From Desulfonatronospira sp. (GTDB lineage Bacteria > Desulfobacterota > Desulfovibrionia > Desulfovibrionales > Desulfonatronovibrionaceae): a stretch of 5,351 nt of DNA. The notes beneath the pieces were generated by a model. That model was not told the origin of the DNA and ran no database searches. It saw nothing but the letters and a program-made list of their open reading frames with translations. This document shows positions 5,193 through 5,351 of the stretch, one piece after another (the first letter of the stretch is position 1; each line of letters opens with the position of its first letter). Location of the stretch: the NCBI GenBank assembly GCA_003554505.1, contig PWGS01000168.1, positions 1-5,351 of the forward strand. Reading direction: 5' to 3'. The position numbers and the translations under genes are program-made.

Positions 5193-5351
5193 CTACCGCA
5201 CCGCTTCTAAAGTCCAGCAGAGATACGGCTTATCGCATACGGTTCGTTTCTCCCGATGCGCTATGACCATTGCCCCATGCCTGTAGCGGCCCGAGGCGAT
5301 GAGGGATTGTACAGGTCGATCGTCCGGGCCGCGGTGCTGCGTCAGTAGCCA
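5193..5351 (-). CDS. Possible 3' end of a minus-strand gene (weak)
   Basis: On the minus strand the frame is open from the right edge to a TAG at 5193-5195, giving 52 residues that end in CWTLEAVR. It would converge on P2 with a single base between the two stop codons. The fragment is rich in Arg and His and matches no family I recognise. An open frame of this length in GC-rich DNA is common by chance, and the inverted repeats at 5280-5332 lie inside it. I see no other gene in 5192-5351. Confidence 0.18.
   Translation of the reverse strand, partial: WLLTQHRGPDDRPVQSLIASGRYRHGAMVIAHREKRTVCDKPYLCWTLEAVR
5280..5332. repeat. Interlocked inverted repeats
   Basis: GCGGCCCG (5286-5293) is the exact reverse complement of CGGGCCGC (5325-5332). 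CCTGTA (5280-5285) is the exact reverse complement of TACAGG (5310-5315). The arms occur in the order a-b-a'-b', so in RNA both stems together would form a pseudoknot-like topology, or two competing hairpins. It lies about 90 bases after P2 and could end its transcript, but no T-run follows. Confidence 0.4.

Noticed and set aside
1..5351. tRNA, rRNA, CRISPR array, attachment site or replication origin
   Set aside because: No cloverleaf, spaced direct repeats, rRNA-like sequence, integrase-linked att repeats or iteron/DnaA-box cluster was seen on either strand.

Overview
The window looks like an accessory stretch of a moderately GC-rich Gram-negative chromosome. The best guess is a Rhodothermota/Bacteroidota-type bacterium, with Gemmatimonadota as an alternative. 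Three things point that way. The RND pump carries a TM10 motif (VVNDAIIKVDFINQ) of a kind I associate with that lineage. There are two lipoproteins of the 6-bladed beta-propeller type. Small exported peptides lie next to them, a pairing known from Bacteroidota as NVEALA peptides beside propeller proteins. The taxonomic call is inference from protein style and is not proven.

Layout, all confident genes on the + strand: (1) positions 2-823 are the 3' end of an RND efflux permease (TM8 to TM12), followed by an 8-bp hairpin. (2) 824-1094 is intergenic and holds a strong promoter candidate with a perfect TATAAT box and a run of eight G in its spacer. (3) 1095-1655 encodes a membrane-anchored, probably thioredoxin-fold protein with a single cysteine. 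(4) 1681-1926 encodes an 81-residue exported peptide with six cysteines (peptide A). (5) 1927-2505 has no intact gene. It contains a decayed, frameshifted 3' end of an IS982-family transposase and then an AT-rich promoter-like stretch. (6) 2506-3660 encodes a beta-propeller lipoprotein (P1). (7) 3661-3757 is a short spacer with a long hairpin and a hairpin over the ribosome binding site. (8) 3758-4003 encodes a second 81-residue, six-cysteine exported peptide (peptide B). (9) 4016-5191 encodes a second beta-propeller lipoprotein (P2), 12 bases after peptide B. (10) 5192-5351 has only a weak minus-strand open frame and interlocked inverted repeats.

The main observation is a tandemly duplicated two-gene cassette: a small Cys-rich exported peptide followed by a cell-surface or periplasmic beta-propeller lipoprotein. 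The two peptides have the same length, a conserved leader that aligns without gaps, and a diverged tail that keeps six cysteines. The two propellers are clear paralogues. Cassette B/P2 is compact; cassette A/P1 was apparently split by the IS982 relic. The thioredoxin-like protein just before peptide A could be a redox or folding partner for the cysteines. The two propeller copies differ strongly in base composition, which suggests that they arrived separately or that at least one was transferred. No function for the peptide-propeller pair can be proven from the sequence.
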